64,000 bases of DNA from UBA10646 sp003456175 (GTDB lineage: Bacteria > Bacteroidota > Bacteroidia > Chitinophagales > Chitinophagaceae), in the NCBI GenBank assembly GCA_031976225.1, contig DALYLQ010000004.1, positions 35,961 through 99,960 of the forward strand. The letters run 5' to 3'. A program made the translations under genes and the position numbers. The notes beneath the pieces are model-generated. The model made no database searches, was not told where the DNA came from, and saw nothing but the letters and a program-made list of their open reading frames with translations. Positions 26,243 through 33,986 of this stretch are shown here, one piece after another (position 1 is the first letter of the stretch; every line of letters begins with the position of its first letter).

Positions 26243-27613
26243 ATGTTGGTACAAATTCCGCAAGCACAACAACAGTATTTTAATACAGGTGCAACCCTAA
26301 GCTACCACTTTAGAAAGCAGCAATTATTAATGCTGCAAGCAGTTATTAGAAAATATGAATCGGCCATATTAGAAGCCTTGTATACCGATTTAGGTAAGAG
26401 TGCCGAAGAAGCCTATGCTAGCGAAGTTGGTTTTACACTTAACGAGATAAAATACACATTAGCTCACTTACGTAAATGGATGCAGCCACAATCGGTACGT
26501 ACCAACTTGTTAAACCTGCCAGGAAGTAGCAAGCTATATTACGATCCGCTTGGGGTAGTTTGCATTATTGCACCATGGAATTACCCATTTCAATTGTTAA
26601 TAGCGCCGCTCATTGGTGCTATTGCCGGAGGTAATTGTGCTGTATTGAAACCGAGTGAGTTGGCTCCGGCAACATCGGCCTTAGTAGCTACTATGATAGC
26701 CGAAGTGTTTGAGCAACAATATATTGCAGTAGTTGAAGGAGAAGGGCATACGGTGTTGCCTGCATTACTGCAAGGCTTTCGATTTGCACATATCTTTTTC
26801 ACAGGAAGTATTCCCGTTGGGAAAGCTATTTATCAAATGGCGGCAGCACAGCTAGTACCCGTTACGTTAGAATTAGGAGGTAAGAGCCCCGCTATTGTTA
26901 CTGCTAATGCTAACGTGAAAGTGGCGGCCGATAGAATTGTTTTGGGTAAGTGTTTAAATGCTGGGCAAACTTGTGTTGCACCCGATTACTTGTTGGTGCA
27001 CGAATCGGTATTAGATGCAACAATCACAGCATTGAAAGATAGCATTGAGCGAATGTATGGTAAGCAACCTTTAACAAATACAGAGTATCCTAAAATTATA
27101 TCTGAGAAGCGTTTTCAGCAATTGCTTCAATATTTACCGCAAGGTACCATTGTACATGGTGGCGGTTACGATGTTGCTTCCCGTAAAATCGAGCCTACTT
27201 TATTGACGCAAATAATGCCCGATAGCAACATCATGCAAGATGAAATTTTTGGGCCTATCTTACCCATTTTTAGTTATAGCGACCATACTGCAGCATTGCA
27301 AATAGTACAGCGGCAGCCCAATCCTTTAGCGTTGTATATATTCACCAACAATAGCAGTGAAGAGCGTTTTTGGATGGAGCAAGTACCCTTCGGTGGCGGT
27401 TGCGTGAACAATACATTGTGGCATTTGGCTAATGAACATCTGCCCTTTGGTGGCATTGGTAATAGTGGTATTGGAACGTACCATGGTAAGCACAGCTTCT
27501 ACACATTTACTCACGCGAAGCCTATTTTAAAAACGCCAACTTGGTTTAATCCTGCTTTTAAATTTCCGCCTTTTAAGGGCAAAATGAAGTTGTTTAAAAT
27601 GTTCATGAAGTAG
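26243..27613 (+). CDS. Aldehyde dehydrogenase family protein
   Basis: An NAD(P)-dependent fatty or aromatic aldehyde dehydrogenase of the class 3 type (456 aa). Marks are VVCIIAPWNYPFQLLIAPL with the catalytic Asn, the FFTGS cofactor loop, the general base Glu in LELGGKSPAIV (about residue 212) and the nucleophile Cys in LNAGQTCVAPDYLLVHE (about residue 246), then EIFGPILP and PFGGIGNSGIG. The C-terminal hydrophobic-basic end (FPPFKGKMKLFKMFMK) is like membrane-associated class 3 enzymes. It is divergent from cdsA. A dispersed element (27131) is read Y-L-P-Q-G. Confidence 0.9.
   Translation: MLVQIPQAQQQYFNTGATLSYHFRKQQLLMLQAVIRKYESAILEALYTDLGKSAEEAYASEVGFTLNEIKYTLAHLRKWMQPQSVRTNLLNLPGSSKLYYDPLGVVCIIAPWNYPFQLLIAPLIGAIAGGNCAVLKPSELAPATSALVATMIAEVFEQQYIAVVEGEGHTVLPALLQGFRFAHIFFTGSIPVGKAIYQMAAAQLVPVTLELGGKSPAIVTANANVKVAADRIVLGKCLNAGQTCVAPDYLLVHESVLDATITALKDSIERMYGKQPLTNTEYPKIISEKRFQQLLQYLPQGTIVHGGGYDVASRKIEPTLLTQIMPDSNIMQDEIFGPILPIFSYSDHTAALQIVQRQPNPLALYIFTNNSSEERFWMEQVPFGGGCVNNTLWHLANEHLPFGGIGNSGIGTYHGKHSFYTFTHAKPILKTPTWFNPAFKFPPFKGKMKLFKMFMK
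26465..26478. repeat. Class II short palindrome inside the aldehyde dehydrogenase gene
   Basis: CACTTACGTAAATG. Confidence 0.45.
27131..27146 (+). repeat. Dispersed hairpin element inside the aldehyde dehydrogenase gene
   Basis: TATTTACCGCAAGGTA, loop GCAA in the sense strand. As in batD, GCAA avoids the stop codon that GTAA would create in this frame. Confidence 0.8.
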
Positions 27614-27652
27614 CATGGTACCATTACTTTGCGACGAGCAACCCCAATACGT

Positions 27653-28243
27653 ATGCATATTCCCCAAGTTGTAGCTAAAAAGCTGTACCCACTGTTAATG
27701 CGGGTGCACAAGGTGTTTCGTTCTAATAGTGCCGTTAAAGTAGCACCGAAAAAAACCTTACCGCCAGAATCGTTTCACATTTTGGAGGCAACTGCTAACA
27801 ATGGAACCAATGTAAGATTGAGCACCCTTGCGGGTAAAAAAATTCTCGTAGTGAATACTGCCAGCTACTGCGGTTATACAGCGCAATATGCCGAGTTGCA
27901 AGAGTTGTATCATCGTTACCGCAATAGCTTGGTAATACTTGCTTTTCCCAGTAACGATTTTAAACAACAAGAGCCCGATACCGATGAAACAATTGCTCAA
28001 TTCTGCAAAACAGAATACCGTGTAGCATTTCCAGTAATGCTAAAAGTGCAAGTACGAGGTGGCTTAGGTCAGCACCCGGTATATTACTGGCTATCGCACG
28101 AACATAAAAATGGATGGTGCAATCAAAAGCCGGTATGGAATTTCTGCAAGTATTTGATAGATGAAAAAGGCCGACTTACGCACTTTTTCGATCAAACCGT
28201 AAGCCCGCTCGATACTATTGTAACCAATGCTATTGAAAGCTAA
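27653..28243 (+). CDS. Glutathione peroxidase family protein
   Basis: A thiol-dependent hydroperoxidase of 196 aa. The active site is NTASYCGYTAQYAELQELY with Cys in place of selenocysteine. The second conserved segment reads LAFPSNDFKQQEPDTDETI, and the late WNFxKYLID motif reads WNFCKYLIDEKG. The ATG at 27653 is used; a TTG at 27629 lies in the likely promoter (TTACTTTG). An N-terminal basic extension of about 40 residues precedes the core. The stop overlaps the next ATG by one base (TAATG), so the archaemetzincin-like gene is translationally coupled. Confidence 0.9.
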   Translation: MHIPQVVAKKLYPLLMRVHKVFRSNSAVKVAPKKTLPPESFHILEATANNGTNVRLSTLAGKKILVVNTASYCGYTAQYAELQELYHRYRNSLVILAFPSNDFKQQEPDTDETIAQFCKTEYRVAFPVMLKVQVRGGLGQHPVYYWLSHEHKNGWCNQKPVWNFCKYLIDEKGRLTHFFDQTVSPLDTIVTNAIES

Positions 28244-28839
28244 TGCGTTATTGGGTTATAATCATATTATTTAATTTTTTGTTGGCTTGCGAAACAAATA
28301 AAAGCCCTACTAAAATTGCAGCCGAACCAATTATAGCCTTACAACCTTTAGGAACATTTCCTGAAAGTACTGCAGTAGCATTGGCCGATAGCTTGCAGCA
28401 GGCGCTCAATTGTAGCATTATCTTGTTGCCCGCAAGACCACTGCCCAAACAAGCGTATTATAAACAGCGGCAGCGTTACAGAGCCGATACCTTGATAAAG
28501 TTAGCTGCTATACAGTCCGATACATTATCGTACCGAACAGTTGTGTACCTTACGGTAAAAGATGTGAGTCATAGCAACGAGCAGCATCACGATTTTGGCA
28601 TTTTCGGGTTAGGTTATCAACCTGGTAACGGTGCTGTGGCGAGTACATTTCGCTTACGAAAACATATTAATAGCAGACTGTTTAAAGTAGTGATACACGA
28701 AATAGGGCACAACGCAGGATTGCCACATTGTACAACATCCAACTGTTACATGCGAGATGCTCATGGTAAGATGATACAAGATAGCCTCGTTGCTTTTTGT
28801 AATGCTTGTAAGCGTAAGCTCGTTCATTTACGTAAGTAA
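28243..28839 (+). CDS. Archaemetzincin-like (M54) zinc protease lipoprotein
   Basis: A 198-aa predicted lipoprotein (lipobox LLAC, Cys16). The C-terminal part carries the archaemetzincin zinc site VIHEIGHNAGLPHCTTSNC and the second Cys pair in FCNAC, together giving HExxHxxGxxHC plus CxxC, which is characteristic of peptidase family M54. The N-terminal half has the LQPLGTFP start typical of the family. Archaemetzincins are zinc-dependent aminopeptidases or proteases whose bacterial roles are little known. It starts on the last base of the glutathione peroxidase stop codon. Confidence 0.85.
   Translation: MRYWVIIILFNFLLACETNKSPTKIAAEPIIALQPLGTFPESTAVALADSLQQALNCSIILLPARPLPKQAYYKQRQRYRADTLIKLAAIQSDTLSYRTVVYLTVKDVSHSNEQHHDFGIFGLGYQPGNGAVASTFRLRKHINSRLFKVVIHEIGHNAGLPHCTTSNCYMRDAHGKMIQDSLVAFCNACKRKLVHLRK
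28546..28560 (-). repeat. Dispersed hairpin element inside the archaemetzincin-like gene
   Basis: TACCTTACGGTAAAA, read Y-L-T-V-K-D. Confidence 0.7.
28825..28839. repeat. Class II short palindrome at the archaemetzincin-like stop codon
   Basis: CATTTACGTAAGTAA; its last three bases are the stop codon. Confidence 0.5.
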
Positions 28840-28848
28840 TACTGCATA

Positions 28849-28875
28849 AAAAAGCTCCGCCAAAGGCGGAGCGAT
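28849..28875. terminator. Terminator hairpin between convergent genes
   Basis: GCTCCGCC and GGCGGAGC around an AAA loop, with an A-run on the left. It serves the thiolase gene on the minus strand best, as the T-run follows on that strand. Confidence 0.7.
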
Positions 28876-28914
28876 ATCGTGCTCTCATGTATAGGTGAAA
28901 GTGAGCACAATTGC

Positions 28915-30090
28915 TTACAAGCGTTCAATAATGCCAGCAATGCCTTGGCCGCCACCAACGCAGGCGCTTACCATACCGTAACGCTTACCAAGACGTTTTA
29001 AATCGCTGAGTAATTGAATTGTTAGCTTAGCCCCTGTGCAACCTAGCGGATGCCCCAGTGCAATAGCTCCGCCATTAATGTTAACTCTTGACGCATCTAA
29101 CCCTAACTCACGTATTACAGCTAGCGATTGCGATGCAAACGCTTCGTTGAGTTCAATCAAATCAATATCGCTAAGGTTAAGGTTTGCTTGTTTCAATACT
29201 TTCGGTATAGCTGCTACAGGGCCAATACCCATAATACGTGGGTGTACACCTGCACTAGCACAATTCACCAAACGACCAATAGGTTGTATACCAAGTTCTT
29301 TAACACGGAGTTCACTCATTACCATTACAAAGGCTGCACCATCGCTGGTTTGGCTGCTATTGCCGGCTGTAACGCTACCACCTTGTGCAAAGGCAGGTTT
29401 CAATTTTGCTAAAGCTTCAATACTGGTGTCGGCACGTACTCCTTCGTCGGTGTCGAAAGTGTAATTTTTTACAGCTCTTTTTCCTTTTTCGTTGAGGTAT
29501 ACTTGCTCTACATGAATGGGCAATATGCCTTCTTTGAAATAGCCATTTGCAATGGCTGCTGCTGCTTTTTGATGGCTAGCAAGTGCAAAAGCATCTTGAT
29601 CTTCACGATTCACATTAAACTCTTTTGCAACAGCTTCGGCAGTAAGGCCCATGCTCAAATAGTAATCGGGCTCGTCTTTCGCAATGGCGTAGCTAGGTAC
29701 GGTTTTCCATCCTGCTGTTGGTACCATGCTCATACTTTCGGTGCCGCCTGCAACAATAATTTCGGCCATGCCAGTACGAATTTTAGCAGTTGCCATGGCA
29801 ATACTTTCTAAGCCGCTAGCACAGTAGCGATTAATGGTAATGCCTGCTACATCAATACCTAGCGCTTTAGCGGCAATCGTACGGCCAAACTGTAGGCCTT
29901 GTTCGGCTTCAGGTACAGCGTTACCTACAATAACATCATCAACAGTATTGGTGTCTAGGCCCGGTACAGCGGCAGCCACACCTTTGATTACTTCAACCGC
30001 TAAATCATCGGGTCTGAAAAAGCGTAATGCGCCTTTTTTGCTTTTGCCCACGGCAGTTCTGTAGCCGGCAACGATATAAGCCTCTTGCAT
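28915..30090 (-). CDS. Thiolase (acetyl-CoA C-acyltransferase)
   Basis: A thiolase of 391 aa that cleaves or forms 3-ketoacyl-CoA. The nucleophile Cys is in INRYCASGLESIAMA (about residue 89), the His in GGAIALGHPLGCTGAK and the second Cys in SACVGGGQGIAGI. The start MQEAYIVAGYRTAVGKSKKG with a RFFRPDDLA insertion resembles FadA-type 3-ketoacyl-CoA thiolases of beta-oxidation. A FadB partner is not in the window, so degradative versus biosynthetic use is undecided. Confidence 0.93.
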   Translation of the reverse strand: MQEAYIVAGYRTAVGKSKKGALRFFRPDDLAVEVIKGVAAAVPGLDTNTVDDVIVGNAVPEAEQGLQFGRTIAAKALGIDVAGITINRYCASGLESIAMATAKIRTGMAEIIVAGGTESMSMVPTAGWKTVPSYAIAKDEPDYYLSMGLTAEAVAKEFNVNREDQDAFALASHQKAAAAIANGYFKEGILPIHVEQVYLNEKGKRAVKNYTFDTDEGVRADTSIEALAKLKPAFAQGGSVTAGNSSQTSDGAAFVMVMSELRVKELGIQPIGRLVNCASAGVHPRIMGIGPVAAIPKVLKQANLNLSDIDLIELNEAFASQSLAVIRELGLDASRVNINGGAIALGHPLGCTGAKLTIQLLSDLKRLGKRYGMVSACVGGGQGIAGIIERL

Positions 30091-30211
30091 AGCAATCTGT
30101 ATTTTTCTGTTTCAAATATAAGGTGATTTTGATTGAAAGTTGTTTATGCAACTAATTTTAGCAACCATTTTAATTTACGAAAATTGTATTCTTGTGGCGA
30201 TATTTGATTAT

Positions 30212-31006
30212 ATGAAAAACTCACTTTTTGTATTGTTACTCCTGTTTTCATTTACCGTAAGGGCACAACAAAACGATGATAATAAATACTATTTGTTTAA
30301 AGACGCGAACTTTAGCGAAGGAACTACCGATATAAAATCTGGGAAATATTTACTGATTATTCGCAAAGAAACGGACACAAGTTTTGCTTACTTATTCTAC
30401 AACGCTTATGGCCCAATGATAAAAGTAGAACGTTATTTAGATGAAGATGGAACGAAACCTTGCGGTAAATGGTGTTACTACGATTCAAAAGGGAGGTTAG
30501 ATAGCATTGGAAAAGTGGTTGGTGGTAAGCGTGAAGGTGATTGGTTCTTTTATAACGATACAATGGGTATTGATCGTAAAGTAGAATTTGAATTGGGTAA
30601 GCGGAAAAAGGAATTTAACTACAGTACCAAACAGATTGTATACCGCGACGGTAGTACTTCACCTATTCCACAATATCAACGCGATACAACAGAAGTTCTT
30701 GTAGAAGCAACTTTTGAGGGTGGTATACCCGCATTTACCAAACACTTGCAGCGTAATTTAAAAGTACCAGACCGTATGTTAAGCATTATGCCATCAGGCA
30801 GGTATAGTGTTAGAGTAGACTTCTCAATTTTTAAGGATGGTTTGGTAGGCGATGTAGACATTTCTCAATCCATTGAATTTTCTGCCGATGAAGAAGCTAA
30901 ACGCATGATTCTTACCGCTGGAAAGTGGAAGGCTGCAACTATTAATGGCAAGCCAGTGGTATATCGGTATAGGCAACCTATTACAATAGCGATTACCGAA
31001 GAATAA
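30212..31006 (+). CDS. Secreted protein with MORN-like region and TonB C-terminal-type domain
   Basis: A 264-aa exported protein. The signal peptide is MKNSLFVLLLLFSFTVRAQ; an ORF start at 30140 is rejected because it puts 24 residues before it. The middle has toxin/MORN-like strands (GKWCYYDSKGRLDSIGKVVGGKREGDWFFYND). The last 95 residues resemble the TonB C-terminal domain (GRYSVRVDFSIFKDGLVGDVDISQS, then AGKWKAATINGKPVVYRYRQPI), as in many Bacteroidota proteins that lack a TonB membrane anchor. The function is unknown. Two dispersed elements lie in it (30249 in the signal peptide, 30456). Confidence 0.75.
   Translation: MKNSLFVLLLLFSFTVRAQQNDDNKYYLFKDANFSEGTTDIKSGKYLLIIRKETDTSFAYLFYNAYGPMIKVERYLDEDGTKPCGKWCYYDSKGRLDSIGKVVGGKREGDWFFYNDTMGIDRKVEFELGKRKKEFNYSTKQIVYRDGSTSPIPQYQRDTTEVLVEATFEGGIPAFTKHLQRNLKVPDRMLSIMPSGRYSVRVDFSIFKDGLVGDVDISQSIEFSADEEAKRMILTAGKWKAATINGKPVVYRYRQPITIAITEE
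30249..30263 (+). repeat. Dispersed hairpin element inside a signal peptide region
   Basis: CATTTACCGTAAGGG. Read S-F-T-V-R-A at the signal peptide end; the outer stem pair is mismatched. Confidence 0.7.
30456..30471 (-). repeat. Dispersed hairpin element inside the TonB-domain gene
   Basis: AACCTTGCGGTAAATG, loop GCAA on the minus strand, read K-P-C-G-K-W. Confidence 0.7.
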
Positions 31007-31007
31007 T

Positions 31008-31033
31008 AAACTTTCAAAAAGTTTTGAAAGTTT
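31008..31033. promoter_or_regulatory. Perfect palindrome, likely operator of the GbsR-type regulator
   Basis: AAACTTTCAAAA and TTTTGAAAGTTT form a perfect 12+12 inverted repeat around AG. It overlaps a -33-like TTTTG (31022-31026) and ends 13 bases before the -7 box. Binding there would block the promoter, so autorepression by the downstream regulator is the simplest reading. Confidence 0.6.
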
Positions 31034-31046
31034 GAAATATCTCTAT

Positions 31047-31054
31047 TAGCTTTG
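31047..31054 (+). promoter_or_regulatory. -7 box directly before the GbsR-type gene (leaderless start)
   Basis: TAGCTTTG ends four bases before the ATG at 31059, with a -33-like TTTTG 20 bases upstream. Confidence 0.6.
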
Positions 31055-31058
31055 TGCT

Positions 31059-31571
31059 ATGAAGATTACAGAAGCTAAAGCACAATTCATTAATAGTTGG
31101 GGGGCACTCGGTAGCCAATGGGGCATTAACCGCACCATGGCTCAAGTACATGCTTTGCTTTTGGTAGCAGCCAAACCTATGAGTACCGATGATGTAATGG
31201 CCGAGCTTAATATTAGCCGCGGTAATGCTAATATGAACTTGCGTGAGTTGATGGATTGGAACTTGGTAGACAAGGTTCTGGTTAGTGGGGATCGTAAGGA
31301 ATATTTTACTGCTGAAAAAGATATTTGGAAAGTAGCAACAGCTATCATGTATCAACGCAAAAAGCGTGAGCTAGATCCTATGATGAAGGTGCTTACGCAA
31401 TTATCGAACGTTGAAACTTCTGGCGCTGCCGATGCAGAAGAAGTGGCTGCATTTACCAAAGCAGTAAAAGACATCAAAAAGTTTACCGAACAAGCCGATA
31501 AAACCATGGATACCATCATTAAAGCCGAAGAAAATTGGTTTTGGAGTAGTTTTCTGAAGTTGTTTCGATAA
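31059..31571 (+). CDS. GbsR/MarR-type transcriptional regulator
   Basis: A winged-helix regulator of 170 aa. The N-terminal part WGALGSQWGINRTMAQVHALLLVAAKPMSTDDVMAELNISRGNANMNLRELMDWNLVDKV is the GbsR-type DNA-binding domain, followed by the wing GDRKEYF and a helical dimerisation tail with KFTEQADKTMDTIIKAEE. A palindrome directly upstream overlaps its own promoter. It precedes a run of small membrane proteins and enzymes on the same strand that it may control (inference). Confidence 0.85.
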   Translation: MKITEAKAQFINSWGALGSQWGINRTMAQVHALLLVAAKPMSTDDVMAELNISRGNANMNLRELMDWNLVDKVLVSGDRKEYFTAEKDIWKVATAIMYQRKKRELDPMMKVLTQLSNVETSGAADAEEVAAFTKAVKDIKKFTEQADKTMDTIIKAEENWFWSSFLKLFR

Positions 31572-31578
31572 GCCACTT

Positions 31579-31594
31579 CGTTTGCGTAAGTATG
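31579..31594. repeat. Class II short palindrome, degenerate
   Basis: CGTTTGCGTAAGTATG, directly after the GbsR-type gene. Confidence 0.35.
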
Positions 31595-31710
31595 TAGAAA
31601 GTCCTGAAGAGGACTTTTTAAAAGGAAAGAATTTTCAAATTTTATTGAAAAGATGAAATTTATAGGAATCATATATTAATCATCGGTAGTAATACCACTA
31701 AACACTTGTT

Positions 31711-32109
31711 ATGAACAGTGTACAATTAACCATCGCAGCGTATGTAGTGTATTTAGTACTCAGTATTGGCATCACCATTTGGGTGGCAAAAACACTTTTT
31801 AAGAACGGTAAAGTTTTCTTGCACGACATTTTTCATGGTAACCAAGCACTTGCCGAAAGCGTGAATAACCTCTTATTAGTAGGATTTTATCTTGTTAATG
31901 TAGGCTACGCCGTATATGTACTTAAAGTAACCGATAGCATTACCAACGTACAGCAGTTGCTTGAAATTTTAAGTGTGAAGGTTGGCTTTATTATTCTATT
32001 ACTTGGCGGCATGCACTTTTTTAACCTTTTCGTGTTTTTCCGCCTACGCAGAAAAGCTCAAATGAGTGCACAAGAGGCTTTGCAAGCAACTATCATTAAT
32101 CAACGATAA
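31711..32109 (+). CDS. Small integral membrane protein of unknown function
   Basis: A 132-aa protein with three predicted membrane helices (about residues 6-27, 54-73 and 88-110) and a polar C-terminus. The pattern NNLLLVGFYLVNVGYAVYVL in the second helix is distinctive, but I cannot assign a family function. It follows the GbsR-type regulator by 139 bases and may be one of its targets. Confidence 0.65.
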   Translation: MNSVQLTIAAYVVYLVLSIGITIWVAKTLFKNGKVFLHDIFHGNQALAESVNNLLLVGFYLVNVGYAVYVLKVTDSITNVQQLLEILSVKVGFIILLLGGMHFFNLFVFFRLRRKAQMSAQEALQATIINQR

Positions 32110-32119
32110 AATTCGTACA

Positions 32120-32212
32120 ATGATTAAAGATTATTTTCTAGGTGTTCTTATTACCCTGCTCACCATGCTGTATAAACAACATTGGCATCGGCCTTTAGAC
32201 GGTATCAAATAG
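32120..32212 (+). CDS. Possible 30-residue membrane peptide
   Basis: A short frame, MIKDYFLGVLITLLTMLYKQ then HWHRPLDGIK, begins ten bases after the previous stop codon. It has one hydrophobic helix and a basic, His-rich tail. The spacing suits coupled translation with the upstream membrane protein. Whether it is made is unknown. A class II palindrome follows its stop codon. Confidence 0.35.
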   Translation: MIKDYFLGVLITLLTMLYKQHWHRPLDGIK

Positions 32213-32227
32213 TTACTTACGTAAATG
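32213..32227. repeat. Class II short palindrome
   Basis: TTACTTACGTAAATG, eight bases before the ATG of the TIGR01777-type gene. Confidence 0.5.
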
Positions 32228-32740
32228 AATACTTATGTTTACATTATCAAGATTAAAGATTGTAATTGCTGGCGGAACGGGTTTTATTGGAACCTATTTG
32301 GCTAACCTATGGGCACAACAACACGAAGTAATCGTACTTACGCGAAACAAACAGGTAGCTGATAACAACACCTACAAACACTTACAATTATCGCCATTAG
32401 TGCAACAAGTTATTTGGAACGGCACTAGCGGTGGCAATTGGGAATCTGTTATTGATGGTGCCCATTTGGTAATTAACCTCGCGGGAAAGTCGGTTAACTG
32501 TCGCTATACTGCCGCTAATCGAAAGGCTATACTAGAGTCGTGTACAAAGCACTGAGGCTATTGGAGCCGCCATTGCAAAGGCAATACATCCGCCTACCTT
32601 ATGGATTAATAGCAGCAGTGCCACTATTTATAGACATGCTACTGATAAGCCCCAAACAGAAGCCAACGGCGATATTCACAATGATTTTAGTGTGCAGGTA
32701 TGTAAAGCATGGGAAGCAGCCTTTTTTAAAATAAGAACGC

Positions 32741-32757
32741 CATTTACACGTAAGGTA
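32741..32757 (+). repeat. Dispersed hairpin element with one inserted base
   Basis: CATTTACACGTAAGGTA differs from consensus by an extra A. It sits inside the TIGR01777-type gene and encodes P-F-T-R-K-V. Confidence 0.35.
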
Positions 32758-33016
32758 GCCTTACGTACTGCAATTACACTAGGGCATGGAGGTGTGTTAG
32801 TACCTTTTCAACGGTTGGTACAAATGGGTTTGGGCGGTAAGCAGGGCAACGGCAACCAAATGTTCAGTTGGATACACATCGCCGATATTGCCAACATCAT
32901 TGCCTTTCTATACGATCGAACCGATGTAGAAGGGGTGTTTAACGTAAGTGCTCCGAATCCGGTAACCAATAAAGTTTTCATGCATACCCTACAACAGCTA
33001 ATGGGTGTACCTTTTG

Positions 33017-33031
33017 GCCTTACGGCAAATG
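33017..33031 (-). repeat. Dispersed hairpin element inside the TIGR01777-type gene
   Basis: GCCTTACGGCAAATG, read G-L-T-A-N-E. This is a third frame use of the GCC...GGC form. Confidence 0.75.
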
Positions 33032-33191
33032 AATGGCTGCTTAGGTTAGGAGCTTTTATAATTGGTACAGAGGTAGAACTGTTATTAAAAAGTCGTTGGG
33101 TAATTCCAGAGAAACTACTCAATGCTGGTTATAACTTTATGTATCCTACAATTGACATGGCTTTACAACATATCCTTAATTCCAAAAGCAA

Positions 33192-33599
33192 ATGAAGTAT
33201 CTTGAAATACACGTACAAGCAGGTTTGTATACCATTGTTTGGGTATTATTGTTGGTGTACCTTTTGAATAATCAAGGCTCCTTTGAATTGTTTTATGCCT
33301 CACTCTATCAGTTATTTGCCATGATATTCTTTGGTACTTGGCAACTAGTAAGCACAATTATTCGATCTATCATTACGCCGTATCCTAGCAAAAGCGTGTT
33401 TGTTTTGAATTTATGGATTGCTGGGGCGTTGTTGCTACTATTCACTGGATTGGTTGTTTTACTCAATTCAAAAATCTTTGAAGCATCAGATAATGCATCC
33501 AACATATTTTATCTGATGGTAGGCTTGTACACCCTAATGGTTAACATTGCAGCTATTCGATATTGGTTGGTGTTAAGGCGTTATTATGCCAATCACTAA
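33192..33599 (+). CDS. Four-helix membrane protein of unknown function
   Basis: A 135-aa protein with four predicted membrane helices (about residues 8-26, 35-58, 70-90 and 100-122) and a basic C-terminus (YWLVLRRYYANH). It overlaps the TIGR01777-type stop codon by four bases (ATGA), so it is translationally coupled. No family recognised. Confidence 0.65.
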   Translation: MKYLEIHVQAGLYTIVWVLLLVYLLNNQGSFELFYASLYQLFAMIFFGTWQLVSTIIRSIITPYPSKSVFVLNLWIAGALLLLFTGLVVLLNSKIFEASDNASNIFYLMVGLYTLMVNIAAIRYWLVLRRYYANH

Positions 33600-33619
33600 C
33601 GAAACCCTAACTTGCCACT

Positions 33620-33982
33620 ATGAAGAAGAAAACACTCGTACTTGGTGCATCCGAAAAAACAGATCGTTATAGTAATATGGCAGTTCGTTTGCTAGCAGCA
33701 CACGAGCATCCTGTGGTAGCTGTTGGTAATAAAGCCGGTGCCATCAACAGCATACCTATTACCACCGAATTAGCACCACTTCAAGATGTTGATACGGTAA
33801 CACTCTATCTCAATCCAACCAATCAGCAGCCTTATTACGAGTATATTTTGGGCTTACAACCTAAACGTATCATTTTCAATCTTGGTACTGAAAACGATAC
33901 CTTGCAAGCCATGGCAGCAGCCAAAGGCATTATAACACAAGAAGCTTGTACATTGGTTTTATTAAATACTGGTCAATACTAA
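33620..33982 (+). CDS. CoA-binding domain protein
   Basis: A single Rossmann-like CoA-binding domain (CoA_binding_2 type), 120 aa. The N-terminus KTLVLGASEKTDRYSNMAVRLLAAHEHPVVAVG matches the phosphate-binding loop region, followed by YLNPTNQQPYYEYILGLQPKRIIFNLGTEN and the conserved late Cys in EACTLVLLNTGQY. Such small proteins may act in CoA-linked protein protection or regulation; the role is not known. It ends four bases before the dacB-like gene. Confidence 0.82.
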   Translation: MKKKTLVLGASEKTDRYSNMAVRLLAAHEHPVVAVGNKAGAINSIPITTELAPLQDVDTVTLYLNPTNQQPYYEYILGLQPKRIIFNLGTENDTLQAMAAAKGIITQEACTLVLLNTGQY

Positions 33983-33986
33983 ATGC

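Larger units (their letters stand above)
32235..33195 (+). pseudogene. TIGR01777-type NAD-dependent epimerase (SDR39U1 family), frameshifted
   Basis: Read in two frames this is a full-length TIGR01777 protein. The first frame gives the Rossmann start LKIVIAGGTGFIGTYLANLW and NLAGKSVNCRYTAANRKAILES, then stops at 32553-32555. The second frame continues at once with SRVQSTEAIGAAIA, LWINSSSATIYRHATDKPQT, ARTAITLGHGG-type and MFSWIHIADIANIIAFLYDR segments to the stop at 33195. The break lies at CTAGAGTCG (32532-32540); restoring one AG there rejoins the frames. So it is either a real two-base deletion or a sequencing error. Its stop overlaps the next ATG (ATGA). Confidence 0.88.

Noticed and set aside
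29036..30064. Several long plus-strand frames opposite the thiolase gene
   Set aside because: They are mirror frames of a well-supported gene on the minus strand.
32532..32540. Phase-variable AG tract or programmed frameshift in the TIGR01777-type gene
   Set aside because: Only two AG units are present, too short for slipped-strand switching, and there is no slippery heptamer.
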